Below are positions 15,025-23,439 of a DNA stretch of 64,000 nucleotides, piece by piece (within the stretch, counting starts at the first letter, position 1; each line of letters opens with the position of its first letter). A program made the position numbers and the translations under genes. Source of the stretch: an uncultured bacterium (GTDB lineage: Bacteria; Bacteroidota; Bacteroidia; Bacteroidales; Bacteroidaceae); contig CAJMSE010000005.1 in the NCBI GenBank assembly GCA_905216025.1, positions 100,823-164,822 on the forward strand, given 5' to 3'. The notes below the pieces were generated by a model. It did not search any database. It was given only the letters and a program-made list of their open reading frames with translations, and was not told where the DNA came from.

Positions 15025-16602
15025 TCATCTGTCGCAGTCTTTGAGCGAGTGGCTGATGCGTGCGGCGCAGAAGTTGGGGCCGCACATCGTGCAGAACTCG
15101 CCCTCCGTCTTGTTCGACGTCTTGTAATATTCAAGCGCGCGCTCCGGGTCGAGGGCCAGGTTGAACTGGTCTTTCCAGCGGAAATCGTAGCGCGCCTTGC
15201 TCAGTGCGTTGTCGCGGATGGTGGCGCCGGGATGCTGCTTGGCCATGTCGGCGGCGTGTGCGGCAATCTTATATGTGACCACACCCGTGCGTACGTCGTC
15301 CTTATTGGGCAGGGCGAGGTGCTCCTTCGGCGTCACGTAGCACAGCATGGCCGTGCCGTACCATCCTATCATGGCCGCGCCGATGGCACTCGTGATATGG
15401 TCGTAGCCCGGAGCGATGTCCGTGACGAGCGGTCCGAGGGTGTAGAACGGTGCGCCGTGGCACTTCTCTATCTGCCTGTCCATGTTTTCGCGGATCTTGT
15501 GCATCGGCACGTGGCCCGGGCCTTCAATGAATGCCTGCACGTTCTTTGCCCACGCGCGCTCCACCAGTTCGCCCATCGTGTCGAGTTCGGCAAACTGCGC
15601 CGCATCGTTGGCATCGTACGTCGAGCCCGGCCGCAGGCCGTCGCCCAGCGATATGGCAACGTCGTAACGGGCGCAGATGTCGCATATATCATCGAAGTGT
15701 GCGTAGAGGAAGCTCTCCTCCTGATGCACCATGCACCACTTCGAGATGATGCTGCCGCCGCGGCTTACCATGCCCGTGAGGCGGCCCTGAGACAGATGCA
15801 CGTTCTTCAGGCGTATGCCGCAGTGGATGGTGAAGTAGTCGACACCCTGCTCGCACTGCTCGATGAGCGTGTCGCGGAATATCTCCCACGTCAGGTCCTC
15901 GGCCTTGCCGTTCACCTTCTCGAACGCCTGATACATCGGCACGGTGCCCACCGGTACGGGACAGTTGCGCAGTATCCACTCGCGCGTCTCGTGGATGTTC
16001 GTTCCTGTGGACAGGTCCATCAGCGTGTCGCCGCCCCATTTGCAGCTCCACACGGCCTTCTCGACCTCCTCCTCGATGCTCGAGTTGAGGTGAGAGTTGC
16101 CAATGTTGGTGTTGATCTTCACGAGAAAGTTTGTTCCGATGACCATCGGCTCAGCCTCGGGATGGTTTATGTTGGCCGGAATGACGGCCCGGCCGGCAGC
16201 CACTTCGTCGCGCACGAACTCCGGTGTGATGTGCGTCTCGATGCCCAGCTCGGCGCAGTTCATGTTCTCGCGTATGGCAACGTACTCCATCTCCTGCGTG
16301 ATGACGCCGCGCTTGGCCAGTGCCATTTGCGTCTCGCCCTCCTTGCGGGCTTCTATCCACGGCTGGCGCAGCTTCGGAAGTCCCTTCTTCAGGTCAATCT
16401 CCACGTTCGGGTCGCTGTACGGGCCGCTGGTGTCGTATACATAGACGGGTGCGTTTTCCGTCATTTTCTTCTCTCCGTTCTCCACCGTCACGGTCGGGGT
16501 GAGGCGCACGCGGCGCATGCCCACCCGCAGGTCGGGGTATATCCGTCCGTTCATGTAGACCTTGTCGGAACTCGGATACGTGATTTTGATGTTGTCGTTC
16601 AT
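15025..16602 (-). CDS. thiC: Phosphomethylpyrimidine synthase ThiC
   Basis: A 525-residue radical-SAM enzyme converting aminoimidazole ribotide to HMP-phosphate in thiamin pyrimidine synthesis. The C-terminal cluster motif is C504-x-x-C507-x4-C512 (FCTMCGPNFC). Other family blocks: QMALAKRGVITQEMEYVAIREN, NFLVKINTNIGNSHLNSSIEEEVEKA, GADTLMDLSTG-like (GGDTLMDLSTG), YFTIHCGI and GPGHVPMHKI. The N-terminal domain is shorter than in enteric ThiC. The start overlaps the thiE stop by 4 bases. Confidence 0.97.
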   Translation of the reverse strand: MNDNIKITYPSSDKVYMNGRIYPDLRVGMRRVRLTPTVTVENGEKKMTENAPVYVYDTSGPYSDPNVEIDLKKGLPKLRQPWIEARKEGETQMALAKRGVITQEMEYVAIRENMNCAELGIETHITPEFVRDEVAAGRAVIPANINHPEAEPMVIGTNFLVKINTNIGNSHLNSSIEEEVEKAVWSCKWGGDTLMDLSTGTNIHETREWILRNCPVPVGTVPMYQAFEKVNGKAEDLTWEIFRDTLIEQCEQGVDYFTIHCGIRLKNVHLSQGRLTGMVSRGGSIISKWCMVHQEESFLYAHFDDICDICARYDVAISLGDGLRPGSTYDANDAAQFAELDTMGELVERAWAKNVQAFIEGPGHVPMHKIRENMDRQIEKCHGAPFYTLGPLVTDIAPGYDHITSAIGAAMIGWYGTAMLCYVTPKEHLALPNKDDVRTGVVTYKIAAHAADMAKQHPGATIRDNALSKARYDFRWKDQFNLALDPERALEYYKTSNKTEGEFCTMCGPNFCAARISHSLKDCDR

Positions 16603-17219
16603 ATCTGTAGGTTTATTATTTTATTCATTTCTTCCACCGGATTGTCCGCGTCGAGCACGGCCCCGCTCAGTGCGATGCCATGCACTCCGGTCGCCATCAC
16701 GGCGGTGATGTCGTCGTACAGTATGCCGCCGATGGCCACCACGGGCAGGTCTATGCCGGCCGCTTCCATGCGGCTGATGATGCTGCGGTAGCCGTCGAGG
16801 TCGAGCACGGGCGACAGGTTGGCCTTCGTCGTTGTGAAGCGGAACGGTCCGCAGCCGATGTAGTCGGCTCCCTCGCGCCACAACCGCTCCACATCCTCGA
16901 ACGTGTTGGCCGTGCCGCCGATGATGAACTCTTCGCCGAGAACGCGCCGCGCATCACTGACGGGCATGTCGTTGCGCCCGAGATGCACGCCGTCGGCCTT
17001 CAGCTCCTTGGCCAGTTCCACGCGGTCGTCAAGCAAAAAGATTGCCTCATGCTCCTTGCAGAGCGGCTGGATGACCGCCGCGGCCTCGCGTACCTCGTCG
17101 TCTGTGGCATCCTTCATGCGCAGCTGAATCCACCGGCATCCGCCCTCAAGCGCCATGCGGGCACCGTCAACGTATGAGAACCGGTCGTTCTTATGTGTTA
17201 TAAACTGTATCTGCTTCAT
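16599..17219 (-). CDS. thiE: Thiamine-phosphate synthase
   Basis: A 206-residue ThiE joining HMP-PP and the thiazole phosphate to thiamin phosphate. WIQLRMKDAT (residues 30-39), FLLDDRVELAKELKADGVHLGRNDMP, then YIGCGPFRFTTTKAN and the phosphate loop VVAIGGI fit the family. Overlaps of 4 bases on both sides (with thiD upstream and thiC downstream) show tight translational coupling in the thi operon. Confidence 0.94.
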   Translation of the reverse strand: MKQIQFITHKNDRFSYVDGARMALEGGCRWIQLRMKDATDDEVREAAAVIQPLCKEHEAIFLLDDRVELAKELKADGVHLGRNDMPVSDARRVLGEEFIIGGTANTFEDVERLWREGADYIGCGPFRFTTTKANLSPVLDLDGYRSIISRMEAAGIDLPVVAIGGILYDDITAVMATGVHGIALSGAVLDADNPVEEMNKIINLQI

Positions 17220-18070
17220 ATCTTAATCAGTTTCTTAGGGTCAAAAAAATGGTTCACCGGGCCGTGGCCGCCTCCTATTTCCACGTCGGCGCCGGCCTTC
17301 AGGGCTTCCGTGAGATAGTCTTTGGCCCTTGCGATGGCGTCTACCGGTTTGTTGCCGAGGGCGAGATACGAGGCTATCGCCGCCGAGAGCGTGCATCCCG
17401 TGCCGTGCGTGTTGCGTGTCGGCACGTTGTCGCATGCAAATTCGTGTGTCTCCATACCGCCCTCAGCACGGCGGTATAGTCGGTCAGTCTTGTGTCCCTC
17501 CATGTGTCCGCCCTTTATTAGCACGGCCTCGCACCCCATCTCCAGTATCCTTTCGGCGGCGGAGTCCATGCCGTTCCGGTCTGTTATCTCCATGCCGGCC
17601 AGCACCTCAGCCTCCGGGATGTTCGGTGTGAGCAGCGTGGCCATGGGCAGCAGTTCCTTGCTGAACACGTCGAGGGCGTCGGCTTGCATCAGCCGCGAAC
17701 CGCTCGTTGACACCATCACGGGGTCGATGACGAGATGCCTGAGGTCATATCCGCGCAGTGTGGCGGCGATGGCGCGTATCGTCGGCGCATCGTTCACCAT
17801 GCCGATCTTTACTGCCAGCGGCCGTATGTCGTCCATCACGGCACGTATCTGCCCCGCCACGATGTCCGGCAGGACTGCCTGCACCGCCGTCACGCCGAGC
17901 GTGTTCTGCACCGTTATCGACGTGATGGCCGAGGCGGCGTAGCATCCCAATGCCGATATGGTCTTGATGTCAGCCTGTATTCCGGCACCGCCGCTGCTGT
18001 CGCTGCCGGCGATGGTGAGGATTTTAAATGAAGAATGAAGAGTGAAGAGTGAAGAATTTGCTGCCGCCAT
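17216..18070 (-). CDS. thiD: Hydroxymethylpyrimidine/phosphomethylpyrimidine kinase
   Basis: A ribokinase-fold enzyme phosphorylating HMP and HMP-P. The conserved part starts at ILTIAGSDSSGGAGIQADIKT; VMVSTSG and the anion hole HGTGCTLSAAIAS follow. I start it at the ATG at 18070 (284 residues): residues 3-16 (AAANSSLFTLHSSF) are encoded by the right arm of an inverted-repeat element, and the frame is open further back to 18169 only because it reads across that element. A start in the repeat means the element supplies the initiation region. It overlaps thiE by 4 bases. Confidence 0.92.
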   Translation of the reverse strand: MAAANSSLFTLHSSFKILTIAGSDSSGGAGIQADIKTISALGCYAASAITSITVQNTLGVTAVQAVLPDIVAGQIRAVMDDIRPLAVKIGMVNDAPTIRAIAATLRGYDLRHLVIDPVMVSTSGSRLMQADALDVFSKELLPMATLLTPNIPEAEVLAGMEITDRNGMDSAAERILEMGCEAVLIKGGHMEGHKTDRLYRRAEGGMETHEFACDNVPTRNTHGTGCTLSAAIASYLALGNKPVDAIARAKDYLTEALKAGADVEIGGGHGPVNHFFDPKKLIKI

Positions 18071-18188
18071 GACACTATCTTCATCCTTCTTCCTACAATC
18101 TCCAGCCGTATTGTTTCCTCTTTCCATACCGTCTTTTATATGAGCGGCAGCAAATTCTTCACTCTTCATTCTTCATTCTTCATTTAAA
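18023..18188. repeat. Inverted-repeat element (family R2) at the thiD/thiH junction
   Basis: Arms 18023-18067 and 18144-18188 (45 bases) are reverse complements with one mismatch. Each arm is a run of the heptad GAAGAAT/GAAGAGT next to TTTGCTGCCGC. The element covers the thiH stop (its last codons AsnGluGlu-stop) and the thiD start. A related copy lies at 46479-46597. It looks like a miniature inverted-repeat insertion. Confidence 0.85.
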
Positions 18189-19297
18189 TCAAACGTTCTG
18201 TCCCAGTTCTTCCACACTGGTTCGAGGCCCAGTGCGCGCAGGTCGCGTTCCACTTCGGCGGCGCGGCGGCCGTCGCTTATCTCGAACTGCTCCAGCGAGT
18301 TGGGGTAGCAGGCGTATCCTCCCGGGTCGGTGCGGCTCTCGGCGCTCATCGTCGTGACGCCGAGCGTGGCCATGTTGTTGCGCACGTTGGCCGGTTCGCG
18401 TGTGGAGTAGGAGATGTCCACGTCGTGGTCGAAGATGCGCATGGCGAAGGTGGCCTGCGCCAGCTCGCGGTCGGTCATGATGACGTTGGGCTGGAAGCCG
18501 CCGTTCTCAGCGTGGCGCATGCGCGGGAAGTTCACGCTGTACTGCGTGCGCCAGTATGTCTTCTCGAGATAGCGCAGGTGGCGGGCCATCATCGTCACGT
18601 CCGTGCGCCAGTCTTCCAGTCCTATCAGCACGCCCATGCCTATCTTGTGCACGCCTGCCTGCCCCATGCGGTCGAAGCCGTTGAGGCGCCATTCGTAGTT
18701 CGACTTCATGCCGCGCGGGTGATACACCTTGTAGCGCGCCTCGTTGTACGTTTCCTGGAAGCATATCACGCCGTTCAGTCCGTGACGCCGCAGGCGGGCG
18801 TAGTCTTCTGCCGCGAGCGGCATTACCTCTATCTGCAGGTTGTTGAAGTAAGGCTTCGCCAGGTCGAGGGCGCGTGCGAGATAGTCAACACCGGCCTTGG
18901 CAGGGTTCTCACCCGTCACGATGAGCAGGTTGTCGAACGGCCCGAGCTTCTTTATCGCCTCATACTCGCGCACAATCTCCTCTTCGGTGAGTATCGTGCG
19001 CGCCATCTTGTTCTGCACGTGGAAGCCGCAGTAGACGCACGAGTTGCAGCACGAGTTGGTTATATATATAGGTATGAACATGTTGACGGTCTTGCCGAAG
19101 CGCTCGCGCGTATACTTGCGGCTGAGCCACGCCATCTGTTCGAGATACTTGTCGGCGGCCGGCGATATCATCGCCATGAAGTCGTCGATGTCGCAATGCT
19201 TGCGGGCGAGTGCACGGCGCACGTCGGCATCGGTCTTCGACATGATGCGCTCCGTGGTCTCGTCCCAGCTTATCTTTCTTATTTCGTCACTGAACAT
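18173..19297 (-). CDS. thiH: 2-iminoacetate synthase ThiH
   Basis: A 374-residue radical-SAM enzyme cleaving tyrosine to dehydroglycine for the thiazole ring. The SAM cluster motif is C-x3-C-x2-C in TNSCCNSCVYCGFH; ITGENPAKAGVDYL-like, VEVMPL (IEVMPLAAEDYARL) and FQETYNEARYK fit the family, and the C-terminal TDPGGYACYPNSLEQFEISD is typical. I use the ATG at 19297, five bases after the thiS stop with a GGAGGA upstream. The final three residues come from the R2 repeat. Confidence 0.94.
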   Translation of the reverse strand: MFSDEIRKISWDETTERIMSKTDADVRRALARKHCDIDDFMAMISPAADKYLEQMAWLSRKYTRERFGKTVNMFIPIYITNSCCNSCVYCGFHVQNKMARTILTEEEIVREYEAIKKLGPFDNLLIVTGENPAKAGVDYLARALDLAKPYFNNLQIEVMPLAAEDYARLRRHGLNGVICFQETYNEARYKVYHPRGMKSNYEWRLNGFDRMGQAGVHKIGMGVLIGLEDWRTDVTMMARHLRYLEKTYWRTQYSVNFPRMRHAENGGFQPNVIMTDRELAQATFAMRIFDHDVDISYSTREPANVRNNMATLGVTTMSAESRTDPGGYACYPNSLEQFEISDGRRAAEVERDLRALGLEPVWKNWDRTFDLNEE

Positions 19298-19302
19298 GCT
19301 GC

Positions 19303-19503
19303 TTATCCTCCACAAAATGCCTTGAGAATGACGATGTTGTCGTTCTCCTTCACTTCATATCCGCTCCATTCGCCGCGTGGAACCATGTTGTTGTTCACAG
19401 CCACGGCCACCCCTTTCTCCGGCAGGTTCCTGCCGGCGGCGATGGTGGCGATGGTAGCTCCCTCGGGGAGCTCTATCTGCTGGTTGTTTATTGTAGCTTT
19501 CAT
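19303..19503 (-). CDS. thiS: Sulfur carrier protein ThiS
   Basis: A 66-residue ubiquitin-fold carrier ending in the functional Gly-Gly (KAFCGG), which is adenylated and thiocarboxylated to deliver sulfur to ThiG. The middle block VAVAVNNNMVPRGEW and NDNIVIL fit the family. No thiF adenylyltransferase is in this operon, so activation must depend on a ThiF/MoeB-type gene elsewhere. It lies between thiG (31 bases upstream) and thiH. Confidence 0.95.
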   Translation of the reverse strand: MKATINNQQIELPEGATIATIAAGRNLPEKGVAVAVNNNMVPRGEWSGYEVKENDNIVILKAFCGG

Positions 19504-19534
19504 CTTAAGATTTTTATTATTTTTTTCTCCTCTC

Positions 19535-20311
19535 TCAGTCTAAGAATGCCGTCAGCGGCGAGCTTGCCTCGGCCGTCATGTCCATCGACTGGCGGCCCAG
19601 TCCTGCCTCGTATGCCTCGCGGCCGGCCTCGACGGCCTTCTTGAAGGCGCGTGCCATGGCCACCGGGTCGCCGGCGACGCTGACCGCCGTGTTCACCAGC
19701 ACGGCGCCGGCACCCATCTCCATAGCCTCGGCCGCATCGCTCGGCGCGCCTATGCCGGCGTCCACCACCACGGGCACTGTGGCCTCTTCGATGATGATGT
19801 TGAGGAAGTCGCGCGTGCGCAGGCCCATGTTCGTGCCTATCGGTGCGGCAAGCGGCATCACCGTGGCGGCGCCGGCCTCAGCCAGCCGCTTGCACAGCAC
19901 GGGGTCGGCCTGGCAGTAGGGCAGCACGACGAAGCCCTCCTTCACCAGCAGTTCCGTGGCCCTGAGCGTCTCCACTGGGTCAGGCAGGAGATAGCGCGGG
20001 TCGGGATGGATCTCGAGCTTGAGCCAGTTTGTGCCGAAAGCCTCGCGTGCCATCTTTGCCGCGAACACGGCCTCTTCGGCGTTTCGCGTGCCCGACGTGT
20101 TGGGAAGCAGCTGTATTCCCGGGCGCACGATGTGTCGCATCATGTCGTCGCCGTCGCTGTCGCCCATGTCGATACGTTTCATTGCCATGGTGACCATCTG
20201 CGTCTCCGACGCCTCGATGGCCTGTCCCATGATTTCATTAGAACTGAATTTGCCCGTGCCCATGAACAGCCGGGACGTAAATTCCTTACCTGCAATAATC
20301 AGTTTTTCCAT
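19535..20311 (-). CDS. thiG: Thiazole synthase ThiG
   Basis: A 258-residue TIM-barrel making the thiazole phosphate from DXP, dehydroglycine and ThiS thiocarboxylate. The Schiff-base lysine is K98 in NWLKLEIHPD; SRLFMGTGKF, LPNTSGTRNAEEAV, VMPLAAPIG and VVVDAGIGAPSDAAEAMEMG are family blocks. It is the first gene of the operon, 88 bases after the riboswitch. Its substrate DXP comes from Dxs at 34-36 kb. Confidence 0.96.
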   Translation of the reverse strand: MEKLIIAGKEFTSRLFMGTGKFSSNEIMGQAIEASETQMVTMAMKRIDMGDSDGDDMMRHIVRPGIQLLPNTSGTRNAEEAVFAAKMAREAFGTNWLKLEIHPDPRYLLPDPVETLRATELLVKEGFVVLPYCQADPVLCKRLAEAGAATVMPLAAPIGTNMGLRTRDFLNIIIEEATVPVVVDAGIGAPSDAAEAMEMGAGAVLVNTAVSVAGDPVAMARAFKKAVEAGREAYEAGLGRQSMDMTAEASSPLTAFLD

Positions 20312-20399
20312 TGCGAGTGGGTCTTTTAAAAGATTATACGAATAAGGAGCTTTTGAGATTAGCCTCTTCCCGCCGTCATGTCGGCAGGCTCCGGCCTGT

Positions 20400-20485
20400 G
20401 GTAGCAGTCCCTACGGCGGCATTATCCGCATCAGGTGTTACGGGTATAATCTCAGCCCGGACAACCGTCCGAGCACCCCTACCGG
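20400..20485 (-). promoter_or_regulatory. TPP riboswitch (thi-box)
   Basis: On the minus strand the conserved elements run in order: AGGGGTGCTCGG, then CTGAGATTATACCCG, AACACCTGATGCGGATAATGC and GTAGGGA. These are the pyrimidine- and pyrophosphate-sensing helices of the thi-box. It lies between the promoter at 20560-20590 and thiG, so TPP should repress the whole seven-gene operon. Directly upstream is a very GC-rich dyad CCGGCCGtCCGGCCGG. Confidence 0.95.
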
Positions 20486-20559
20486 CCGTCCGGCCGGATT
20501 TGCCTTTCGCCGCCGCCTCCATCCGGATGGGTGCAGGCTGCCACGGCGCATGTCGGCAG

Positions 20560-20590
20560 CAAAGATAACAATAATTGGCGTAACGGGCAA
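20560..20590 (-). promoter_or_regulatory. Promoter of the thi operon
   Basis: Minus strand: TTG at 20590-20588, 20-base spacer, TATCTTTG at 20567-20560. Transcript begins near 20553. Confidence 0.75.
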
Positions 20591-20648
20591 GAAAAAACCT
20601 AAAAAACGTTGCCGGCGGTGTCCGGCAACTCCGCGTACGGCTGATTGG

Positions 20649-20758
20649 TCTGTTACCTGCCGCGCGTCACAGTGTTACGTGCCACGCGTAACACTGCGAC
20701 GCGCCATACGTAACACTGTGACGCGCGGCAGGTAACAACGTTACGCGCGGCAGGTAAC
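20649..20758. repeat. Array of five 22-bp dyad units (family R3, array 1)
   Basis: Units start at 20649, 20671, 20693, 20715 and 20737 with no spacers. Each contains GTKAC...GTAAC ends around a GC-rich core, e.g. GTTACGCGCGGCAGGTAAC. Units 1 and 5 are inverted relative to each other, so 20652-20680 and 20708-20736 form a perfect 29-base inverted repeat. It ends 5 bases before the GH78 stop codon. A second five-unit array is at 47127-47236. Confidence 0.9.
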
Positions 20759-20763
20759 ATTTA

Positions 20764-23439
20764 TCAGAATGTGAACCGGTGGGTTCCCGAGCCTATCCGC
20801 TTGGTCTTCCGGCCCGGCAGACGCACTTCGGCCGTGGTGTTCGGAGGCACGCAAACCGATAGCACCGTGCGGCCGCCGTGTTCTCTCCGCCAGCTGCTGC
20901 GTATCACTCCGTAGGGCGAACAGTGCGAGGCCGTCACGCTCCGGAGTCCGCTGATGTATGTGTCCGGCGCGAAAATGATGTGCCGGAATCCGGGCCTTGA
21001 CTCGTCGGGGCGTATTCCGGCCAGTCTCTCGTAGCACCATGGGAGCAGGTCGCCGAGGAGCATCACGTGGTTGCCGCTGTTCATCGACGGGGCCGCCGTG
21101 TCACCGTTCCACAGCTCCCATACGGTTGTGGCGCCCTGCCTGACCATGTAGCCCCAGCCGGGGTAGGTGTCTGTCACGGCCATCCGGTAGGCCAGTTCTC
21201 CGTGTCCCGTGTCTGCCAGCCAGCGCATCAGCCATTGTATGCCTATCACGCCGCAGCTTACGTGCATGCCGTGCTTTACGGTTATGGCGGCTACGATGCT
21301 GTCGGCAATGGATGCGGCGGCACTGTCGGGCGCGAAGCCCATGGCCAGCGGGAGCAGGTTGGCTGTGACGGTGGCGTTGGAGTAGCGTCCGGCCACGAGG
21401 AACGTATCGTTGACGGCGGCCTTCACCCTTGCTGCCTCACCGGCAAACCAAGCCTCGTCGCTGCTGTATCCGAACATGCCGGCATAGCGCTGCATCATCC
21501 GGCACAGGTAGTGATAGTAGGCCGAGGCTATCAGCCGCCCGTCGGTCTGCCGGGCCGGGTCTTTGCTGTGCACGAGGCCGGGGTGCTCGGGCGGCACGCA
21601 CCAGTCGCCGTAGCGGTCGCTGGCGATGAGGCTTCCCGTGCTGTTACGTCCCCTTATGAACGTCATGAACTTCCTTATCGCTCCGTAGCTCTCCTGCATG
21701 GGGCGTATGTCGCCGTACTGGCGGTAGAGCATGTCGCAGGCGAATGGCAGTGCTGCCGGCCAGGTGACGTTGCCGGTATACAGCCGCCAGTATGCCGGCG
21801 CCACGTCGCTGATGTTGCCGTCGCGCCGCTGCGACTGGCAGATGTCTGCCACCCATTTCGTATACAGGGCGTGGTTGTTCACCGTGTAGCTCTCTCCGAG
21901 ACACCCCGTCGTGCGGTCTCCGAGCCACGGCATCCGCTCGTCGCGCTGCGGGCAGTCGACAGGCATGCCCTTGTAGTTGCTCCTTATGCCCCGGCGGGCA
22001 TTCATCACGATGTCGTCCAGCATGGTGCTGCCGTCTGCCGCCTCGGCATGGAAGCCGTTGTGGGCGTCGTCCATGCGGTCGGCAATAAGTTCGCGCACGA
22101 CGTCGCCCGGCCCGATGCTGTCGGCACCAGTGATTTCGGCGTAGCGGAATCCGTAGTATGTGAATTCGGGAGCCCACGGCCGTGGCGTCCCGTCGCTGAC
22201 ATAGCGCGCCGTCGCCCCGGCACTTCTGAGGTTGTCCGTATACAGCGTGCTGTCTCCCGGTGCGAGCAGTTCGGCGTGGCGTATGGTGACGGTGTCTCCG
22301 CGGCCTGCTCTCATATTCATCCTGATGCGTCCGGCGCCGTTGGTGCCGAAGTCTATGATGTGGCGGCGTCCGTGCCGGTGTATGGCCACGGGTTGAGAGA
22401 TGCTGTATACGCCCATGGGCGGCGTTATGTTTCCGCGGAGCACTCCGCCCGGTGCATCCACGGCCCGGGCCTCCTCCCACCGGCTGTCGTCGAATTCCGG
22501 CGTGGCCCATGCCGGCGGCTCGCGGCGTGCGTCGAACAGCTCTCCGTCGTATTCGTTGGCGTAGCGCACGCCCCCGTCGGCACAGATGCGCCATGATGTG
22601 TCTGTCGCTATTGTCTGCACGGTGCCGTCCTGATATTCTATGATGAGGTCGGCGATGAGTTTCGGGTAGCCGTACGTCGTGCGCACGTTTGTCTGGTAGT
22701 TCTGCGTCTGTGCGAAGTAATGCCCTCCGGCGAGCACCACTCCGACGGCGTTGCTGCCGCTGTGCAGCATCCGTGTGATGTCGTATGTGTCGTATGCCAC
22801 GGTCTTGGTGTAGTCGGTGGGCACTGGCGTGAGCACATCGTCGCCGACGCGGCTGCCGTTTATATATAATGTGTATAGCCCGAGACCTGATATGTGCACC
22901 GTCGCCCTGACTGGCTTGGCCGCCGCTGTGAACGTCTTTCGCAGGTAGCGCGACGATATGCGGCTGTGCCGCCTGTCACTGTCCCACGGCATCAGCGAGT
23001 CGATACCTATCCACCGGCCTTGCCAGTTGTCCGGTCTCAGCAGTCCGGTAGACCAGCATGCCGGCTCGCTCCATCCCGTGCGGCCGCGGTTTGTGACGGC
23101 CGTCACCTTCCACCAGTAGCGCCTGTTCGGCTTCAGCGCGGCCGCCGCCTTGAAGGCTACCCACTGTGAAGAGTCAGACCTTACCGTCCCGCTGTCCCAT
23201 ACGTCGCCGGTGTCTCCGGAAAGGATTTCCGGAGAGGAGGCTACGATGATGCGGTAGTATTCCTGTACGACGTTGTTCCGGTCAGACACTATCTGCCATC
23301 CGAAGCGCGGCACCGCGATGTCGAGGCCGGCCGGGCTGGTGCGGCCTTCCACGGTGAGCCCCGTCAGCGCCACGCGCCCCTGCACTGAGAGTGCGGCCGA
23401 CAGCGCGGCCGCGAGAAAAATCATGCGTATCTTAATCAT
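20764..23439 (-). CDS. Alpha-L-rhamnosidase (GH78)
   Basis: An 891-residue exported glycosidase. Signal peptide to about residue 21, an N-terminal fibronectin-like/beta region (PRFGWQI, RYWWKVTAV), a lectin-like GH78 N-domain (RKTFTAAAKPVRATVHISGLGLYTLYINGSRVG) and the (alpha/alpha)6 catalytic domain with DCPQRDERMPWLGDRT, where the acidic D/E residues act in catalysis, and GATTVWELWN. It releases terminal L-rhamnose from plant or microbial glycans. Its ATG overlaps the GH27 stop by 4 bases. Confidence 0.92.
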   Translation of the reverse strand: MIKIRMIFLAAALSAALSVQGRVALTGLTVEGRTSPAGLDIAVPRFGWQIVSDRNNVVQEYYRIIVASSPEILSGDTGDVWDSGTVRSDSSQWVAFKAAAALKPNRRYWWKVTAVTNRGRTGWSEPACWSTGLLRPDNWQGRWIGIDSLMPWDSDRRHSRISSRYLRKTFTAAAKPVRATVHISGLGLYTLYINGSRVGDDVLTPVPTDYTKTVAYDTYDITRMLHSGSNAVGVVLAGGHYFAQTQNYQTNVRTTYGYPKLIADLIIEYQDGTVQTIATDTSWRICADGGVRYANEYDGELFDARREPPAWATPEFDDSRWEEARAVDAPGGVLRGNITPPMGVYSISQPVAIHRHGRRHIIDFGTNGAGRIRMNMRAGRGDTVTIRHAELLAPGDSTLYTDNLRSAGATARYVSDGTPRPWAPEFTYYGFRYAEITGADSIGPGDVVRELIADRMDDAHNGFHAEAADGSTMLDDIVMNARRGIRSNYKGMPVDCPQRDERMPWLGDRTTGCLGESYTVNNHALYTKWVADICQSQRRDGNISDVAPAYWRLYTGNVTWPAALPFACDMLYRQYGDIRPMQESYGAIRKFMTFIRGRNSTGSLIASDRYGDWCVPPEHPGLVHSKDPARQTDGRLIASAYYHYLCRMMQRYAGMFGYSSDEAWFAGEAARVKAAVNDTFLVAGRYSNATVTANLLPLAMGFAPDSAAASIADSIVAAITVKHGMHVSCGVIGIQWLMRWLADTGHGELAYRMAVTDTYPGWGYMVRQGATTVWELWNGDTAAPSMNSGNHVMLLGDLLPWCYERLAGIRPDESRPGFRHIIFAPDTYISGLRSVTASHCSPYGVIRSSWRREHGGRTVLSVCVPPNTTAEVRLPGRKTKRIGSGTHRFTF

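Noticed and set aside
14734..16791. Long open frame of 685 codons antisense to thiC/thiE
   Set aside because: It mirrors highly conserved thiC and thiE coding on the minus strand; its translation is low-complexity His/Ala/Val/Arg-rich, typical of antisense frames in GC-rich genes.
20649..20758. Possible CRISPR array
   Set aside because: Units abut without spacers, unit length is 22 with internal dyads, and no cas gene is near. Described as a tandem repeat instead.
21067..22596. 509-codon plus-strand frame over the GH78 gene
   Set aside because: Antisense to a clear rhamnosidase; no recognisable protein and no promoter.
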